In this document: positions 63,723 to 64,000 of the stretch, piece by piece
Position numbering within the stretch: the stretch's first letter is position 1
How the letters are laid out: each line of letters begins with the position of its first letter
Assembly (NCBI GenBank): GCA_963971575.1
Contig: OZ020624.1
Coordinates: 13,540,625-13,604,624 of the forward strand
Length of the DNA stretch: 64,000 bases
Direction of reading: 5' to 3'
Origin: Liopterus haemorrhoidalis
Taxonomy: Eukaryota; Arthropoda; Insecta; Coleoptera; Dytiscidae
The notes under the pieces: generated by a model
Databases searched by the model: none
Told to the model about the DNA's origin: nothing
The model's input: only the letters and a program-made list of their open reading frames with translations
Made by a program: the position numbers and the translations under genes

Positions 63723-64000
63723 AACTACAACTGGTTTTCCCTCGCTTCGGAACTTAGACCAATGAGAGCGGAGGATGCGAGATAAGCCGTCACCGAACTG
63801 GACCAATGAGAGAGCCGCATCGGTCAAGCGACAGACACCGAACATCGAACAAAAACCGGCCGTTCCACTGAAACGGGATCAGTCCTCAACGAGCCTTAGA
63901 TCAGTCAACAACCAGCAGACCAGCAGTAAAGATCTATCTACAAAGTAACCAGCAAGTGAGTTGAAGAAGAAATCGGCATTGCCGTACAAAAAGAATTTAT
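63723..64000. other. Unidentified sequence cutting the pogo gene
   Basis: GC-richer than the flank, no ORF. Repeated ACCAATGAGAG (63760, 63802) and a later ACCAGCAGACCAGCAG motif. Its abrupt start in the transposase suggests another insertion, perhaps an LTR running out of the window. Confidence 0.5.

Overview
This is an AT-rich arthropod (almost certainly insect) genomic window built almost entirely of nested, decaying transposable elements. The mix points to an insect: Ty3/Gypsy elements including an errantivirus-like lineage, Copia, CR1/Jockey/I-type LINEs, PIF/Harbinger, piggyBac, hAT, pogo and P-element relatives, with short introns and long TG/TA microsatellites. A hemipteran is my guess from the general flavour, not something the sequence proves. 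I see no intact conserved host gene. Candidates for host or transposon exons of unknown identity are a triplicated 75-bp exon-like segment near 45.6-46.6 kb and a SANT-like exon at 61.8-62.0 kb.

Layout, 0-30 kb: the 3' end of a Gypsy element (3-1465); a CR1-like LINE with SAP and SGNH-hydrolase domains (1865-8591), split in its reverse transcriptase by a 2.77-kb TG...CA insertion with its own Pro/Arg-rich ORF (4761-7528) and itself sitting in a piggyBac copy (8592-9504); a Gypsy gag (9.7-10.3 and 20.4-20.8 kb) split by a second Gypsy element (10332-20390), which in turn holds a complete Harbinger element (10697-13985) and an I-type LINE (14342-16458); a Copia element on the minus strand (20802-24.0 kb); a 188-bp (TG)94 tract; an errantivirus-like Gypsy (24.4-27.9 kb) interrupted by a 1.3-kb inverted repeat with hammerhead-ribozyme-like motifs; a LINE fragment, a pogo N-terminus and a tRNA-like SINE.

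Layout, 30-64 kb: an unidentified broken ORF; a second copy of the same I-type LINE; a second piggyBac cut by a LINE, followed by a Gypsy gag-protease cut by a hAT; an errantivirus-like pol carrying an OARD1/TARG1-like macrodomain in frame after RNase H (42.6-45.3 kb); the triplicated exon-like repeat; a further Gypsy with a lysine-tRNA-type primer site, a Jockey-type RT and a second copy of the Pro/Arg-rich LTR-like element (to 52765); an env-like remnant and LTR; a P-element remnant; a LINE C-terminus; a 4-unit GC-palindromic tandem repeat; a Harbinger transposase with one nonsense codon at its catalytic Glu; two MITEs; and a pogo transposase at the right edge.

There is no cooperative gene system. 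The biology is the layering of insertions, several of which are proved by target-site duplications that restore the interrupted reading frame (4757/7529 CAAG; 10694/13986 TTA; 25234/26576 14 bp; 44030/44297 CATTATT). The most unusual items are the macrodomain in a retrotransposon Pol, the two-copy LTR-borne ORF with repeated LFGPxTP motifs, and the ribozyme-bearing inverted repeat.
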